From NCBI RefSeq assembly GCF_000315015.1, contig NZ_BAEP01000070.1, positions 91,630 to 155,629 on the forward strand: DNA of 64,000 bases. Direction: 5' to 3'. Below, one piece after another: positions 63,635 through 64,000 of the stretch. The translations under genes and the position numbers were made by a program. The notes beneath the pieces are model-generated. The model saw only the letters and a program-made list of their open reading frames with translations, searched no databases and was not told the origin of the DNA. Numbering within the stretch: position 1 is the first letter of the stretch; each line of letters opens with the position of its first letter. This DNA is from Paraglaciecola mesophila KMM 241. GTDB lineage: Bacteria; Pseudomonadota; Gammaproteobacteria; Enterobacterales; Alteromonadaceae.

Positions 63635-64000
63635 ATGCCAAATTCACCCTCGCCTTTTTTGACTATGGTCGCCGAAGAAATGTATAAAAAGCGTTACGCC
63701 AAACGCACGATAGAATCCTATATAAAGTGGATCCGTAATTTTATTCTTTTCCACAATAAACAACATCCGACCTATTTACATGATAACGAGGTAGAAGCAT
63801 TTTTATCCCATTTAGTGCTCAAGCAGGATTGCGCAGCTAACACCCAATCTTCAGCATTAAACGCATTGGTGTTCTTATACCGAGATATTATTAATAGACC
63901 ACTCACCCTAAAATTAAATTTTGTTAAAAGTAACAGGCAGCAGAAACTGCCTGTGGTATTAACCATTGATGAAATACGTCGTTTTTTTGCGGTGGTTAAC
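63635..64000 (+). CDS. intI: integron integrase, N-terminal part
   Basis: The frame opens at ATG 63635 and stays open to the window edge (122 codons). It begins MPNSPSPFLTMVAEEMYKK, then shows the SAM-like DNA-binding domain of integron integrases: YAKRTIESYIKWIRNFILFH, EVEAFLSHL, ANTQSSALNALVFLYRD, and LPVVLTIDEIRRFF at the start of the catalytic domain. These follow the order of IntI1 (RTEQAYVHWVRAFIRFH, EVEAFLSWL, LPVVLTPDEVVRIL). The catalytic RHRY residues and the IntI-specific insert lie outside the window. Tyrosine recombinase that catalyses attI x attC recombination. Confidence 0.93.
   Translation, partial: MPNSPSPFLTMVAEEMYKKRYAKRTIESYIKWIRNFILFHNKQHPTYLHDNEVEAFLSHLVLKQDCAANTQSSALNALVFLYRDIINRPLTLKLNFVKSNRQQKLPVVLTIDEIRRFFAVVN

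Larger units (their letters stand above)
59563..64000 (-). mobile_element. chromosomal integron: intI, attI and four cassettes
   Basis: Integrase gene at the right edge on the plus strand; cassette genes on the minus strand reading away from it. Cassette borders: cassette 1 between core heptamers 63408-63414 and 62828-62834; cassette 2 from there to 61881-61887; cassette 3 from there to 59930-59936; cassette 4 truncated. The integron continues beyond the right edge only as the rest of intI. Confidence 0.9.

Noticed and set aside
1..64000. CRISPR arrays, rRNA or tRNA genes, prophage structural genes
   Set aside because: None seen on reading the window; the only regular repeats are the short tandem units at 56649-56732 and the structured inserts.

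Overview
The window looks like a chromosomal segment of a marine gammaproteobacterium of the order Alteromonadales, most like the Glaciecola/Paraglaciecola/Alteromonas group. The basis is the gene set and its order (alaA-yfbR, msrPQ, fabA/rmf, rlmKL-zapC-pyrD, msrC-proQ-prc, grpE-dnaK-dnaJ, a 180-kDa-class NAD-glutamate dehydrogenase). The species is not determined from the sequence.

Bases 1-56,290 are ordinary, densely packed core genome. From left to right: the 5' part of a gamma-carbonic-anhydrase-like gene and tesB; a eukaryotic-type protein kinase beside rlmJ; a branched-chain 2-oxo-acid dehydrogenase operon (E1alpha-E1beta-E2); alaA-yfbR; a ThuA-like gene and dgt; msrP-msrQ; an SOS-controlled sulA-like gene; ychJ; fabA facing rmf; a DUF3466 exported protein; uup-glutaredoxin-rlmKL; zapC-pyrD; gdhB; an envelope cluster DUF1302-DUF1329-YCF48-RND; DUF2835-pepN; two Na+-coupled transporters; msrC-small acidic ORF-proQ-prc; a cytochrome c'; the heat-shock block grpE-dnaK-dnaJ with a clear sigma-32 promoter; and a large hybrid histidine kinase fused to a solute-symporter-like module.

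Bases 56,291-59,600 are a scar zone. It holds pieces of at least three IS200-like (RAYT-type, Y1/HUH) transposase genes, 28-33 bp tandem repeats, a duplicated ~330-bp transposase 3' module, and an orphan nuclease-toxin/immunity pair with a lipoprotein gene. The best-preserved transposase copy is broken by three insertions of one 71-74 bp element. That element has four hairpins, and the stems of its three copies vary while staying paired.

Bases 59,600-64,000 are the proximal end of a chromosomal integron. A partial integrase gene (intI) runs off the right edge under a promoter with a LexA box. Leftward from attI lie three intact gene cassettes and one truncated cassette, all on the minus strand. 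Three attC sites were found, and each cassette's two boundary heptamers are exact reverse complements. The cassettes encode a P-loop kinase-like protein, a zinc-ribbon/HEPN protein, a two-gene SMC-like ATPase plus two-pass membrane protein, and a truncated lipoprotein. Cassettes 2 and 3 look like candidate stress or phage-defence modules, which is an inference. The last cassette has lost its attC because transposase-associated repeats abut its 3' end.
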